DNA from: Mucilaginibacter rubeus
GTDB taxonomy: Bacteria > Bacteroidota > Bacteroidia > Sphingobacteriales > Sphingobacteriaceae
Assembly (NCBI RefSeq): GCF_014643835.1
Contig: NZ_BMKD01000006.1
Location: 62,001 to 126,000 of the forward strand
Direction: 5' to 3'
Length of the DNA stretch: 64,000 nt
Both the position numbers and the translations under genes were made by a program. The notes under the pieces were generated by a model. The model was not told the DNA's origin, did no database searches, and saw only the letters and a list, made by a program, of their open reading frames with translations. Below, one piece after another: positions 54,498 through 63,575 of this stretch; the stretch's first letter is position 1; each line of letters opens with the position of its first letter.

Positions 54498-55865
54498 ATG
54501 AAAATCCCTCAGCACCTTATTGATAAATACAACGTTGCTGCTCCCCGTTATACCAGTTACCCTACGGTACCTTATTGGAACACTGAAAACTTCGACGAAG
54601 AGGAATGGCGAAAGTCAGTATCGCTTTCTTTTAAGGAAAGTAACGATCGTGACGGGATCAGCCTGTATATTCACCTTCCATTTTGCGAAAGCCTGTGTAC
54701 CTATTGCGGTTGTAACACCCGCATCACCAAAAACCACCGGGTAGAAGAGCCATACATTAAAGCTGTTTTGATGGAATGGGCTATGTACCTCAATACCTTT
54801 GAAAGCAAACCCGTCATCAGGGAAATACACCTTGGGGGCGGCACACCTACATTTTTTAAACCCGAACACCTGGCCATACTGATCAATGGTATATTAAATT
54901 CATCAACTATCCACCCCCGGGCCGAGTTTAGCTTTGAGGCGCACCCCGCTAACACAACTGTTGATCATTTACAGGTTTTATACAATCTTGGTTTCAGGAG
55001 GATAAGCCTCGGCATTCAGGATTTTGATCCCAGGGTTCAGTTTATCATTAACCGGATCCAGAGTTTTGAACTGGTAAAACTGGTTACCCAGCAGGCACGA
55101 CGGATCGGGTACACATCCGTTAACTTCGATCTGATATATGGCCTCCCGCTTCAAACCATCAACGGGCTAAAGGATACCATTGCCCAGGTGGCGAAATTAA
55201 TGCCCGATAGGATCGCTTTTTACAGTTATGCCCATGTACCCTGGATAAAACCCGGCCAGCGCCGTTTTACCGAAAATGACCTGCCCGATGCCAATGAAAA
55301 AAGGGCTTTGTATGAATGCGGACGCGAATTATTTACAGCATTGGGTTATCATGAAATTGGTATGGACCATTTCGCCTTGCCAACGGATAGCCTTTACTTA
55401 GCTGAACAAAATGGTACGCTGCACCGTAATTTCATGGGTTACACCCATCAATATACCCAATTAATGATTGGTTTGGGCGTATCCTCCATAAGCGATAGCT
55501 GGTATGCCTTTGCCCAAAATGTAAAAAAAGTAGAGGAATACCTGCAATTAGTAAATGCCGGCCAGCTACCGGTATTTAAAGGACATATGCTTACGGCCGA
55601 TGATCTGAGCATTCGCAGGCATATTTTGAATATCATGTGTAACGGCAAAACCTGCTGGAACCTGCACACTGAAGCAAGTGAAGCTTTTTTAGAAGGACTG
55701 GAGCGCATGCGCCAATTTGAACAGGACGGACTGGCTGAGCTAAATTCATGGTGTATTACTGTTACCCCCATGGGTAAACGCTTTTTACGCAACATATGTA
55801 TGGCGCTTGATGCCCGCCTATGGGCCGACAAGCCCGCCACGCAGTTATTCAGCATGACGGGATAA
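54498..55865 (+). CDS. hemN: Oxygen-independent coproporphyrinogen III oxidase (radical SAM)
   Basis: The 455-residue enzyme converts coproporphyrinogen III to protoporphyrinogen IX without oxygen. The radical-SAM motif is HLPFCESLCTYCGCN with Cys63, Cys67 and Cys70, plus Cys72 as in HemN proper. The N-terminal YTSYPTVPYW, IHLGGGTPTFF and the C-terminal HemN domain (about 370-450, IRRHILNIMCNGKT) are all present, giving full HemN length rather than the shorter HemW type. It supplies heme for the cbb3 oxidase encoded convergently and is co-transcribed with ldhA. Confidence 0.95.
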   Translation: MKIPQHLIDKYNVAAPRYTSYPTVPYWNTENFDEEEWRKSVSLSFKESNDRDGISLYIHLPFCESLCTYCGCNTRITKNHRVEEPYIKAVLMEWAMYLNTFESKPVIREIHLGGGTPTFFKPEHLAILINGILNSSTIHPRAEFSFEAHPANTTVDHLQVLYNLGFRRISLGIQDFDPRVQFIINRIQSFELVKLVTQQARRIGYTSVNFDLIYGLPLQTINGLKDTIAQVAKLMPDRIAFYSYAHVPWIKPGQRRFTENDLPDANEKRALYECGRELFTALGYHEIGMDHFALPTDSLYLAEQNGTLHRNFMGYTHQYTQLMIGLGVSSISDSWYAFAQNVKKVEEYLQLVNAGQLPVFKGHMLTADDLSIRRHILNIMCNGKTCWNLHTEASEAFLEGLERMRQFEQDGLAELNSWCITVTPMGKRFLRNICMALDARLWADKPATQLFSMTG

Positions 55866-55892
55866 GGCTTTGACCAACACCAATTATCAGTT

Positions 55893-55931
55893 AAACAAAG
55901 AAACCGGGAATCGATCCCGGTTTCTTTGTTT
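55893..55931. terminator. Bidirectional terminator between hemN and the cco-linked unknown gene
   Basis: A 17-bp perfect stem (AAACAAAGAAACCGGGA at 55893-55909 with its complement at 55915-55931) has a 5-nt loop and A/T tails on both sides. It serves both converging operons. Confidence 0.92.
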
Positions 55932-57706
55932 TAGATATTTAGCAATTGCAGTTTCTCTTCTGATGAGAGCAGATCCTTCAGCATCCGCTCCAGGTAATCC
56001 TGGGTTTGGTTGCTTATTTGTGGGATCAATTCTTTATAGTATGTGATACCCTGCTGTAATTGGTCTTTAAATTTGATCAGGTATTTTCCTTTCTTTTCGT
56101 TGAGGTTTGCTACATAGCCCGAAATGTCCTTTTTCAGGTAATCGATATAAAGGTTTAACTCATTGATAAACATGTTAGGGCGGGTTGCTGCCTCAAGCAG
56201 GTTGAAGCGCCCATAAATGTGGCCAACCATATCATCAAGCGTATACACTCCCGAAAAGAAGGCGATATTCGGTCCAGGACAAATGGTTACCGCCTTGTTT
56301 TCCCGGGCTTTCAGGATATCGTTTTTGATATAAGCGGATGCACAGAGCCCTTCGCATAAGCAAACCTTTTCGGTAACAGCATCTATTTGCTTTTGAATTT
56401 CAGCTGCCGGAAGCTCACTGTGTTTTAGCTGCTTTATTTTCAAATGCTGGTACTCACGTGATGCTGTGCAAATGGGATGTTCGGTAAACTCGGTATTTGA
56501 TACTAAATATTTTTTATTGCAGGGACTGCCCGGCCTGCCATTTGCTATCCTGCTAAGTCTTTGCTCTTCGCCCGAGCTTTTGCTGAAGTTATTGAACAGG
56601 ATACCCAGCGGCGATGACGAGCTTACATAAAAATCATCATGGCCGGCGCCTGCCAATTGTTGTAGCGTATGTTCATCAACGTTGGTGGCTTCGGGTACCA
56701 GCAGGAACGGACTGCCCCAACCGGTAGCATCCATCTGATAATGCTCCCGCAAAAAAACATCTTCCTGCATAGTGCCTATCCCACCTTGTACGCTGATCTT
56801 TTGCGCCGGGTTGGTCTCTGTAAAACCCCTTTCGGCAAGTGCCGGTTGATAAAGGGCAAGCAGTTCGTGCATCATGTGTTCCCGTTTCAGTTTAAACTCT
56901 TCCAGGATCGGCCCGAGCAGCAGGCCATCAGTAGCAAAAGCATGCCCGCCGCAATTCAGGCCCGATTCAATTCTGAATTCTGATACCCACAGCCCCTTCT
57001 TTGCTAAAAACTTTGCCTGGATCAGCGCCGAACGAAAATCGCTCACCTTTAAAACGATCCGTTTACGGAGCTCGTTATTGCCGTCAGGATAAAAACACTT
57101 AAAAGTTTCCAGGTAACTGTACAGCCTCGGGTTCATTCCCGCCGAAAGTACTACTGATGAATTCAGCTCGCTCTCAGCAAAGCCTTTTAAAGCAGCAAGG
57201 GCGTCGGTATGGGTATCGCCGGTATAATTGCCGTCCGCATCAAAGTTCATTTTATCAACTTTGGCCATGATATTTACATCAATAGCGCCTTTGTTCATTC
57301 TGGCGCGCAAAAGATCTTGAAAGATCTGTTTACGTTCCCCCTCAGGATACTCGTTCATCAGTTCGTAACCCTGCTTTAAAGGCGAAGCCTCCGGTAGCAG
57401 GTTAAAGTAACGGTCGATGTCCATTCCCTGGTTAAATGGCATTTGTTTAAGTTCTTCAAACTGCTTATTTACCAGCTCGTTTAATAAATTAAGATAGGCC
57501 ATAATCCGTTTTGAACGGCTGTCGGGCCCATTTTTTAAAATAGGCGTAAATGGCAAACCATTTTGAGTTGAGTGATACTGCCGCATACGCTCAACGAGTT
57601 CATCATCAACAATTGAAACAACGGACGAGATACCGTACCGGGCCACTTTTAGCGGTGTATCAACAGAGTATCCCAAACCTAAAACAGGTATATGAAAGCT
57701 GTGCAT
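55931..57706 (-). CDS. Conserved-looking 591-residue protein of unknown function, possible TIM-barrel flavoprotein
   Basis: I do not recognise a named family. The protein has no signal peptide or membrane span. The N-terminus FHIPVLGLGYSVDTPLKVA, then GLNCGGHAFATDG (about 265) and VQGGIGTMQED (about 320) recall the glycine-rich loops of nitronate-monooxygenase or IMP-dehydrogenase-like TIM barrels. Later come Cys residues in GSPCNKKY, HPICTAS, VCLCEGLCAS and ITICPGP, which could bind a metal cluster. The end is helical. It is the last gene of the cco operon, 62 bp after the TauE/SafE-like gene and convergent with hemN, so a job in low-oxygen metabolism, heme or oxidase assembly, or detoxification is possible. 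Confidence 0.75.
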   Translation of the reverse strand: MHSFHIPVLGLGYSVDTPLKVARYGISSVVSIVDDELVERMRQYHSTQNGLPFTPILKNGPDSRSKRIMAYLNLLNELVNKQFEELKQMPFNQGMDIDRYFNLLPEASPLKQGYELMNEYPEGERKQIFQDLLRARMNKGAIDVNIMAKVDKMNFDADGNYTGDTHTDALAALKGFAESELNSSVVLSAGMNPRLYSYLETFKCFYPDGNNELRKRIVLKVSDFRSALIQAKFLAKKGLWVSEFRIESGLNCGGHAFATDGLLLGPILEEFKLKREHMMHELLALYQPALAERGFTETNPAQKISVQGGIGTMQEDVFLREHYQMDATGWGSPFLLVPEATNVDEHTLQQLAGAGHDDFYVSSSSPLGILFNNFSKSSGEEQRLSRIANGRPGSPCNKKYLVSNTEFTEHPICTASREYQHLKIKQLKHSELPAAEIQKQIDAVTEKVCLCEGLCASAYIKNDILKARENKAVTICPGPNIAFFSGVYTLDDMVGHIYGRFNLLEAATRPNMFINELNLYIDYLKKDISGYVANLNEKKGKYLIKFKDQLQQGITYYKELIPQISNQTQDYLERMLKDLLSSEEKLQLLNI

Positions 57707-57768
57707 ATAATTAATTTAATATTATGTATTTAGAATAAACCAGGAGGCTCATCAATGTACCTCCGGTG

Positions 57769-58455
57769 TTACTTACAAATAACAGTTCCGCTGGCCGATG
57801 GCGGACTCAGATAAGGAATATCAAGCGCGAGCCCACGTAATAAAAACCAGGCGCCAAGGCATAGCATAAAATAGGGAACCACCCTGTTCATCTTTCTTCG
57901 GACGCCCTGGTTAACAAATCCACTGCCAACAGTGACCGCCAGCATTAAAGGCAGGGTACCTAAACCAAACCAAACCATATATTGCACGGAAGCACCCACT
58001 GATGAAGTGTTTACCGCACCGATGAGCGCCAGGTAAACAAAACCGCAGGGTAAAAAGCCATTCAGCAAGCCTATGGCTAAATGGCCGGCCCGATGCTGTA
58101 ACGCATAAGTAAGCAACGCATTAAAAGGCTTCAGCAGCCAGTTACCAGTACTTTTGTTACTAATTTTCAACTTCCACAATCTTGAACCGGCCGCCAGCAG
58201 GATCAGTATCCCGCTAATGATGCTTACCCCCTGCTGCAAACCTGAAAGCCATAATTGCTTACCGATGAGCCCGGTTATTAACCCGAGGGTTGCGTAACTT
58301 ATAGTACGCCCAAGGTTATATACCAACTTATCCCACAAGAGCAGCCAAAAGCTACTGTGGTTAATGGGGATAGCGAAGGCGAGCGGGCCGCACATTCCTA
58401 TACAGTGAACACTACCGAATAAGCCTATAAAAAAAGCGATTTGACTGGGGCTCAT
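57769..58455 (-). CDS. TauE/SafE-like (CcdA/DsbD-related) membrane protein of the cbb3 operon
   Basis: The ATG at 58455 overlaps the ccoH stop as ATGA and gives 228 residues; a longer form from 58506 would run into ccoH. About six membrane spans are visible. The first carries GLFGSVHCIGMCGPLAFA with two Cys separated by three residues, and LLNGFLPCGFVYLAL carries another, a pattern typical of the UreH/DsbD-like membrane family in Bacteroidota cco operons. It is thought to carry metal or reductant for oxidase maturation; the precise role is not established. The position after ccoH supports an assembly function. Confidence 0.82.
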   Translation of the reverse strand: MSPSQIAFFIGLFGSVHCIGMCGPLAFAIPINHSSFWLLLWDKLVYNLGRTISYATLGLITGLIGKQLWLSGLQQGVSIISGILILLAAGSRLWKLKISNKSTGNWLLKPFNALLTYALQHRAGHLAIGLLNGFLPCGFVYLALIGAVNTSSVGASVQYMVWFGLGTLPLMLAVTVGSGFVNQGVRRKMNRVVPYFMLCLGAWFLLRGLALDIPYLSPPSASGTVICK

Positions 58456-58883
58456 GGTATAAATATTTCTTTGGTATACAGGTATTTTTTGCCGTTGTTT
58501 TCCCAATTAAAAACCAGTTGCCACCTACCTGGCTTTACATCAGTCAGAGGGATATTCACATTCCCCGCCAGGTTGCTCTGCAGATTGATATGTTTGTCCA
58601 TTTTGCCGTCGTCCGGGCGCTTTAAATCTACTGCTCCCTTTACCGGGCCTGCAAACTTTACTAAAAGGATATTGTTATTAATGCTGATTGATGGCTGTGC
58701 TTTATCGTTAAGCACTTGCTTCTCTTTATCATAATCGGCATTAAACGCAAGCCCTTTTTCGTAATAATGCGAATCGACATCGTCGGGCTGCCTGAACATG
58801 GCAACGCCCATGGCTACAATGTAACTCATAAAAGCCAGCATGCCTATTACTATTCCTTTTCCCCAGTTCATATGCTTAATCAT
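58452..58883 (-). CDS. ccoH: CcoH/FixH cbb3 oxidase assembly protein
   Basis: The 143-residue protein has one N-terminal membrane span (GIVIGMLAFMSYIVAMGVAMF) followed by the FixH hallmark DSHYYEKGLAFNADYDKE and a periplasmic beta-domain (LVKFAGPVKGAVDL, RWQLVFNWENNGKKY). CcoH stays bound to the cbb3 oxidase and is needed for its stability. The ATG at 58883 overlaps the ccoG end by 8 bp; an ATG at 58871 is the alternative start. Confidence 0.88.
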   Translation of the reverse strand: MIKHMNWGKGIVIGMLAFMSYIVAMGVAMFRQPDDVDSHYYEKGLAFNADYDKEKQVLNDKAQPSISINNNILLVKFAGPVKGAVDLKRPDDGKMDKHINLQSNLAGNVNIPLTDVKPGRWQLVFNWENNGKKYLYTKEIFIP

Positions 58884-60249
58884 TTGTGGGTGCTATAAAA
58901 TTTGTTTTAACAGATTGAACCACCTTGCCGCCAAGCAACAGGTTCAGTTTAATGGTAGTTTTGGCGGCATGTATTTTTGATGCAGGGAGCATGACAAAAA
59001 ACACCGTTTTAGCCGATCCGCCCTTTGCAACCGGTCCGGGCGCCTGGATATAACTGATCTTAACAGCCGGATCATCCGCCCCTATCCTGATCGCTCTATC
59101 CTGATTGGTTTTATTAATGATTTCGGCATTATAAATATTACTGATGTAGCCGCCTGGCTGTTGCTGATAAAGCATTCCCGCACTGCGCATAACGGTGATA
59201 TCCATATCGCTCCGGCTGAAAATAAAATAACCAAGTACAGCTACCAGCACGGTTATTACCGCGGTATATCCCATCATGCGCCCGGTAAACGAGGGCTTTT
59301 CTTTCAGCCTGATCATATTTTCGGAGAAGTAACCAATCAGGTTGCGGGGCTTTCCTATCTTGTCCATTACCTGGTCGCAGGCATCTATGCAGGCGGTACA
59401 GTTGATACATTCAATTTGAGTTCCTTTACGAATATCAATACCTGTAGGACAAACAGCAACGCACAGGCTGCAATCAACGCAATCGCCTTTCAGGTTAAAG
59501 GGGTCCGCGTTACGGCTTAACTTGCCCCGTGGTTCGCCACGCACATCGTCATAAGCTACTACTAAAGTGTGCTCATCAATCAATACACTTTGTAAACGCC
59601 CGTAAGGGCATATCAATGTGCAAACCAACTCACGTACCTGACTGTAAATCAAATAAAATACAATGGTGAATACCCATATACTGATAAAACCAACCCAGTG
59701 GGCTGTAACAGGCTCAACAATAATTTTAACAAGGCTTTCGCTGCCGATGATATAAGCAAGGAAAGTGTTGGCGATCAGAAAGGAGACCAATACAAACAAA
59801 GCATGCTTGGCTGTTTTTTTGATAATTTTTTCCCGTGTCCAGGCACCGGCGTCAAGCTTTTTACGCTTATTGGCATCCCCTTCTATCCAAATCTCTATCT
59901 TTCTGAAAACCATTTCCATAAATATGGTTTGAGGGCAAATCCAACCGCAGAAAATACGACCGAAAGCAATAGTAAATATTACCACGCAAACCAAAAAAAC
60001 AAGTGAAGCCAGCATAAACAGAAAAATATCCTGCGGCCAAAACACCTGCCCCAGCAGTACAAATTGCCGGTCTATCACATTGAGCAGCAACAATGGCTGG
60101 CCATTGATTCGTAAAAACGGCCCTAAAAAAAAGAAAACGAGATAAAAATAACTTAACCAGCTTCTCCATTTATAAAACCTGCCTTTACGTACAAGCGGAT
60201 ACATCCACTGCCTTTTCCCGTTTTCTTTTGCCGCCAGTAAACCGTCCAT
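58876..60249 (-). CDS. ccoG: CcoG/FixG, cbb3 oxidase accessory iron-sulfur membrane protein
   Basis: The 457-residue inner-membrane protein has about five spans (WLSYFYLVFFFLGPFLRI and others). Cys-bearing segments are CGWICPQTIFMEMVF and CTLICPYGRLQSVL, and a double ferredoxin motif follows (CVDCSLCVAVCPTGIDI and CINCTACIDACDQVM). A C-terminal Ig-like domain (IgFixG) follows the last span. It is thought to reduce copper for delivery to the CcoN active site. It begins 5 bp after ccoP. Confidence 0.94.
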   Translation of the reverse strand: MDGLLAAKENGKRQWMYPLVRKGRFYKWRSWLSYFYLVFFFLGPFLRINGQPLLLLNVIDRQFVLLGQVFWPQDIFLFMLASLVFLVCVVIFTIAFGRIFCGWICPQTIFMEMVFRKIEIWIEGDANKRKKLDAGAWTREKIIKKTAKHALFVLVSFLIANTFLAYIIGSESLVKIIVEPVTAHWVGFISIWVFTIVFYLIYSQVRELVCTLICPYGRLQSVLIDEHTLVVAYDDVRGEPRGKLSRNADPFNLKGDCVDCSLCVAVCPTGIDIRKGTQIECINCTACIDACDQVMDKIGKPRNLIGYFSENMIRLKEKPSFTGRMMGYTAVITVLVAVLGYFIFSRSDMDITVMRSAGMLYQQQPGGYISNIYNAEIINKTNQDRAIRIGADDPAVKISYIQAPGPVAKGGSAKTVFFVMLPASKIHAAKTTIKLNLLLGGKVVQSVKTNFIAPTND

Positions 60250-60254
60250 AATCG

Positions 60255-61163
60255 TTATATTTTTGCTATCGTTTTGCCTTTTGCCGCAACGTCATCTGCA
60301 TCTTTTTCGCCCTGCGGTTCTTTAGGATTGGCCGGATTGCTGCCATGCAATGATTTTATATAGTTTGCCACATCCGAGATTTGCTTGGGCGATAACTGTT
60401 TCTCCCAATTGGGCATCCCTTTGGCCTGTACGCCGTATTTTATGGTTTTAAATACATCATTGATCTTACCGCCGTGCAGCCAGTAATCATCGGTAAGGTT
60501 AGGGCCAACTACCCCTTGCGCGTGATCGCCATGACAAGGAACGCAGCTTTGTTTAAAAACCGCCTGCCCTGAGGCCAGTACAGCCTGATCGGTAACGAGT
60601 TTAACTGTGGTTTCGTCAACCCGGTTAGCGGCCTTGCTCAGGTATTCTTTTTTGGCAATGTCTGCCTGGGCCATCTCCGTTTTATATTCATCATATTGCA
60701 ACTGCCCAACACCAAATACATGATAAATGAGTATGTAACCAATTGCAAAAATAATGGTGATATAAAACAGGTAGCTGAACCAGCCTGGAATAGGATTATT
60801 AAGCTCCTGAATACCGTCATAATCATGTGCTATGATCAGCTCCTTTTCTTCAGACATCGGTCTTAGCGACAGTAATTTGTTCCAAACCTCCGTTTTAGGC
60901 TTTTTAACTTTTTTGGCGGGTTTCATCTCCGCTATGATCTGCTCTTCTGTATACCCCTGCGCCCGGAGCGTTATTTTTGTCAATACCCTAAGCGCCCTGA
61001 GCAACACCAGCATTGCTACAATAAACAATGCCAGCATGGCTATAATTGCTCCATACCCTATCTCGTTCATCAAATCGCCCGGTATCAGGCTGTCATCGGC
61101 GGCCATTGCCGGATGTAACGGTATCATCAATACAAGTAAAATTAACAGGCGGCGGTATTTCAT
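60255..61163 (-). CDS. ccoP: CcoP, cytochrome c subunit of cbb3 oxidase (single heme motif)
   Basis: The 302-residue protein has an N-terminal hydrophobic signal-like segment and a span at about 35-58. A CcoP N-terminal span region (NPIPGWFSYLFYITIIFAIGYI, about 125-145) follows, then one cytochrome c domain with Cys207, Cys210 and His211 in SCVPCHG and a candidate Met ligand in AKGMPNW. Proteobacterial CcoP has two hemes; only one CxxCH is seen here, and the N-terminal part is extended instead. It transfers electrons to CcoNO. It overlaps ccoQ by 4 bp. Confidence 0.92.
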   Translation of the reverse strand: MKYRRLLILLVLMIPLHPAMAADDSLIPGDLMNEIGYGAIIAMLALFIVAMLVLLRALRVLTKITLRAQGYTEEQIIAEMKPAKKVKKPKTEVWNKLLSLRPMSEEKELIIAHDYDGIQELNNPIPGWFSYLFYITIIFAIGYILIYHVFGVGQLQYDEYKTEMAQADIAKKEYLSKAANRVDETTVKLVTDQAVLASGQAVFKQSCVPCHGDHAQGVVGPNLTDDYWLHGGKINDVFKTIKYGVQAKGMPNWEKQLSPKQISDVANYIKSLHGSNPANPKEPQGEKDADDVAAKGKTIAKI

Positions 61164-61351
61164 AAGTTGTAAGAATTAAGGGATTCACCATGACTATCCT
61201 TCAAAGGCAGATTACGCATATGGTCTACATGCTGTTTCCTGAGCCTGAAAAGCAGGATAGCTACTACAATAAAAAATACGAGGAAGATCCCCAGAGAAAA
61301 TAACAGGTAACCCTGGGCACCCGAAATGTGTTCTGTAAATTGCTTAAACAT
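61160..61351 (-). CDS. ccoQ: CcoQ-like small subunit of cbb3 oxidase
   Basis: The 63-residue protein has one membrane span (YLLFSLGIFLVFFIVVAILLF) followed by a basic segment (RLRKQH), matching CcoQ in size and place between ccoNO and ccoP. It starts 8 bp after ccoNO and its stop overlaps the ccoP start as ATGA. CcoQ proteins stabilise the oxidase. Identification rests mainly on position and topology. Confidence 0.8.
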   Translation of the reverse strand: MFKQFTEHISGAQGYLLFSLGIFLVFFIVVAILLFRLRKQHVDHMRNLPLKDSHGESLNSYNL

Positions 61352-61359
61352 TGCTTTTG

Positions 61360-63486
61360 TTATTTAGCGGCGGTTTTGCTTGCTTTGATATCGGTACCCA
61401 AACGTTGCAGGTAAGCTATCAAGGCTACTATTTCTTTATTGTTTTTAACCTTTATATGATCGTTATACAGGTTATCGGCAATTTCTTTTTCCTGTTTACT
61501 AAGATCGTTGTTGGCTATTTTTTCATATCCTTCGGGATATGGGACGCCCAGTGTGCGCATGGCCTTTATTTTGGCGGCTGTGGTAGCCGTATCAAGATTT
61601 TGGGTTAACAGCCAATCATAATTTGGCATAATACTCCCCGGCGACATGAGGCGCGGGTCCATCAGGTGGTTATAGTGCCAGGCATTACCATATTTGCCGC
61701 CCTCGCGTGCCAGGTCGGGCCCGGTACGTTTTGATCCCCATAAAAACGGGTGATCATAAACAAATTCACCAGCCTTGCTGTATTCGCCATAGCGCTCGGT
61801 TTCTGAGCGGAAAGGCCTTACCGTTTGTGAGTGGCAGTTTGAGCAGCCCTCTCTGATATAAAGGTCACGTCCCTGCAACTCAAGTGGAGTATAAGGTTTT
61901 ACCGCTGCTATAGTTGGGATATTTGATGATATAGTTAGCGTTGGCATCAACTCAATAAAAGTACCTACCAGTATAACCAGCAATGCGGCTATCATCATTT
62001 GTATTGGGCGGCGTTCCAATACCCGGTGCCATGTTTCTTCATGCCCGGTTGTGCTTAAAGCGGGCAACGGCATAGCCTGGGCAGGCTCATTTGCAACGAG
62101 TTTGCCCTGCAGCGCGGTGCGGCAAAGGTTATAAGCCATTACAATAACACCCAGCAGGTATAATCCACCGCCTACAGAACGCATAACGTGCATAGGCAAT
62201 ATGCGCATGGTGGTTTCCAAAAATGCCGGATATTTCAGAATTCCTTCGGGTGTAAACTCTTTAAGCATTAAACCCTGGGTAAAACCGGCCCAATACATTG
62301 GCACGGCGTAAAACAGGATCCCGAGCGTGCCTATCCAAAAATGGAACGAGGCCATCTTCTTTGAATATAACTGCGTTTTATAAATACGCGGAATAAGCCA
62401 GTAAAGGATGGCAAAGGTTAAAAAGCCGTTCCAGCCCAAAGCGCCAACGTGTACGTGAGCAATTATCCAATCGGTAAAGTGGCCTATGGCGTTCACCTGT
62501 TTCAATGAAAGCATAGGACCTTCAAACGTGGCCATACCGTAAGCAGTTAAGCCAACTACCATAAACTTCAGGATCACATCATCGCGAACTTTATCCCAGG
62601 CCCCTCGCAAGGTGAGCAAGCCATTGATCATGCCGCCCCAGCTTGGTGCTAACAGCATAATAGAAAAGGCCACACCTAATGACTGCGCCCAACCGGGTAG
62701 CGTAGTGTATAGTAAATGGTGCGGGCCGGCCCAGATATATATAAAAATGAGCGCCCAAAAGTGCAGAATACTTAATTTATAGGAATAGATAGGCCTGTTG
62801 GCCATTTTGGGCAAAAAGTAATACATCATGCCCAGGTATGGGGTGGTCAGGAAAAATGCCACCGCATTGTGGCCATACCACCATTGTACCAATGCATCCT
62901 GTACGCCGGCATATACCATGTAGCTTTTAAAGGCTGATACCGGCAGTTCAAATGAATTTACAATGTGCAATACGGCTATGGTGACAAAGGTGGCTATGTA
63001 AAACCATATGGCCACATATAAATGCCGTTCGCGGCGTTTAAATATGGTACCAAACATATTAATGCCGAACACAACCCAGATAAGGGTAATGGCAATATCT
63101 ATTGGCCATTCAAGTTCGGCATATTCATGCGAGGTGGTTAAACCTAAGGGCAACGTAATAACAGCCGAAACAATGATGAGCTGCCAGCCCCAAAAGTGAA
63201 TTTGACTAAGAGCATCGCTAAACATCCGCGCTTTTAACAGCCGCTGTAATGAATAGTAAACACCCATAAAAATAGCGTTACCCACAAAAGCGAAGATCAC
63301 CGCATTGGTGTGTAAGGGCCTGATGCGGCCAAATGTAGTGTATTGGTTGCCCATGTTCATCCCCGGGCTATACAATTGTATGGCTACGATGAGGCCTACG
63401 GTCATCCCAATTATACCCCAGATCACCGTGGCGATACCAAAATTCCGGACGATCTTGTTGTCATAGTAAAAATTTTCGGGCTGCAT
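61360..63486 (-). CDS. ccoNO: CcoNO, fused catalytic and cytochrome c subunits of cbb3 oxidase
   Basis: The 708-residue fusion joins CcoN and CcoO, the usual form in Bacteroidota. CcoN (about 1-480) has twelve or so spans with the metal-ligand regions TFGRIRPLHTNAVIF, VQWWYGHNAVAFFLT, WAGPHHLLYT and HVHVGALGWNG. CcoO (about 500-708) has one span (MMIAALLVILVGTFIEL) and a heme-c motif with Cys548, Cys551 and His552 (GCSNCHSQTVRPF), followed by RTGPDLAREGGKYGNAWH. The enzyme reduces oxygen at very low concentration and pumps protons. An Fnr-type promoter lies just upstream at 63511-63575. Confidence 0.96.
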   Translation of the reverse strand: MQPENFYYDNKIVRNFGIATVIWGIIGMTVGLIVAIQLYSPGMNMGNQYTTFGRIRPLHTNAVIFAFVGNAIFMGVYYSLQRLLKARMFSDALSQIHFWGWQLIIVSAVITLPLGLTTSHEYAELEWPIDIAITLIWVVFGINMFGTIFKRRERHLYVAIWFYIATFVTIAVLHIVNSFELPVSAFKSYMVYAGVQDALVQWWYGHNAVAFFLTTPYLGMMYYFLPKMANRPIYSYKLSILHFWALIFIYIWAGPHHLLYTTLPGWAQSLGVAFSIMLLAPSWGGMINGLLTLRGAWDKVRDDVILKFMVVGLTAYGMATFEGPMLSLKQVNAIGHFTDWIIAHVHVGALGWNGFLTFAILYWLIPRIYKTQLYSKKMASFHFWIGTLGILFYAVPMYWAGFTQGLMLKEFTPEGILKYPAFLETTMRILPMHVMRSVGGGLYLLGVIVMAYNLCRTALQGKLVANEPAQAMPLPALSTTGHEETWHRVLERRPIQMMIAALLVILVGTFIELMPTLTISSNIPTIAAVKPYTPLELQGRDLYIREGCSNCHSQTVRPFRSETERYGEYSKAGEFVYDHPFLWGSKRTGPDLAREGGKYGNAWHYNHLMDPRLMSPGSIMPNYDWLLTQNLDTATTAAKIKAMRTLGVPYPEGYEKIANNDLSKQEKEIADNLYNDHIKVKNNKEIVALIAYLQRLGTDIKASKTAAK

Positions 63487-63510
63487 ATGATATTAAATAA
63501 TTTAATGGTG

Positions 63511-63575
63511 TAAAAGTATTGAGAGGCTGCCGCCGACAGAATGATGACGGTTTGCCTGAATAATGACATTGGTCA
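63511..63575 (-). promoter_or_regulatory. Predicted Fnr-type promoter of ccoNO
   Basis: On the minus strand TGAC-CAAT-GTCA (63575-63564; flanks extend it to ATGAC/GTCAT) is centred at 63569.5 and overlaps the ccoS stop. TACTTTTA (63518-63511), seven of eight -7 positions, is centred at 63514.5, again 55 bp away. It allows ccoNOQPGH expression separate from ccoIS. Confidence 0.65.
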
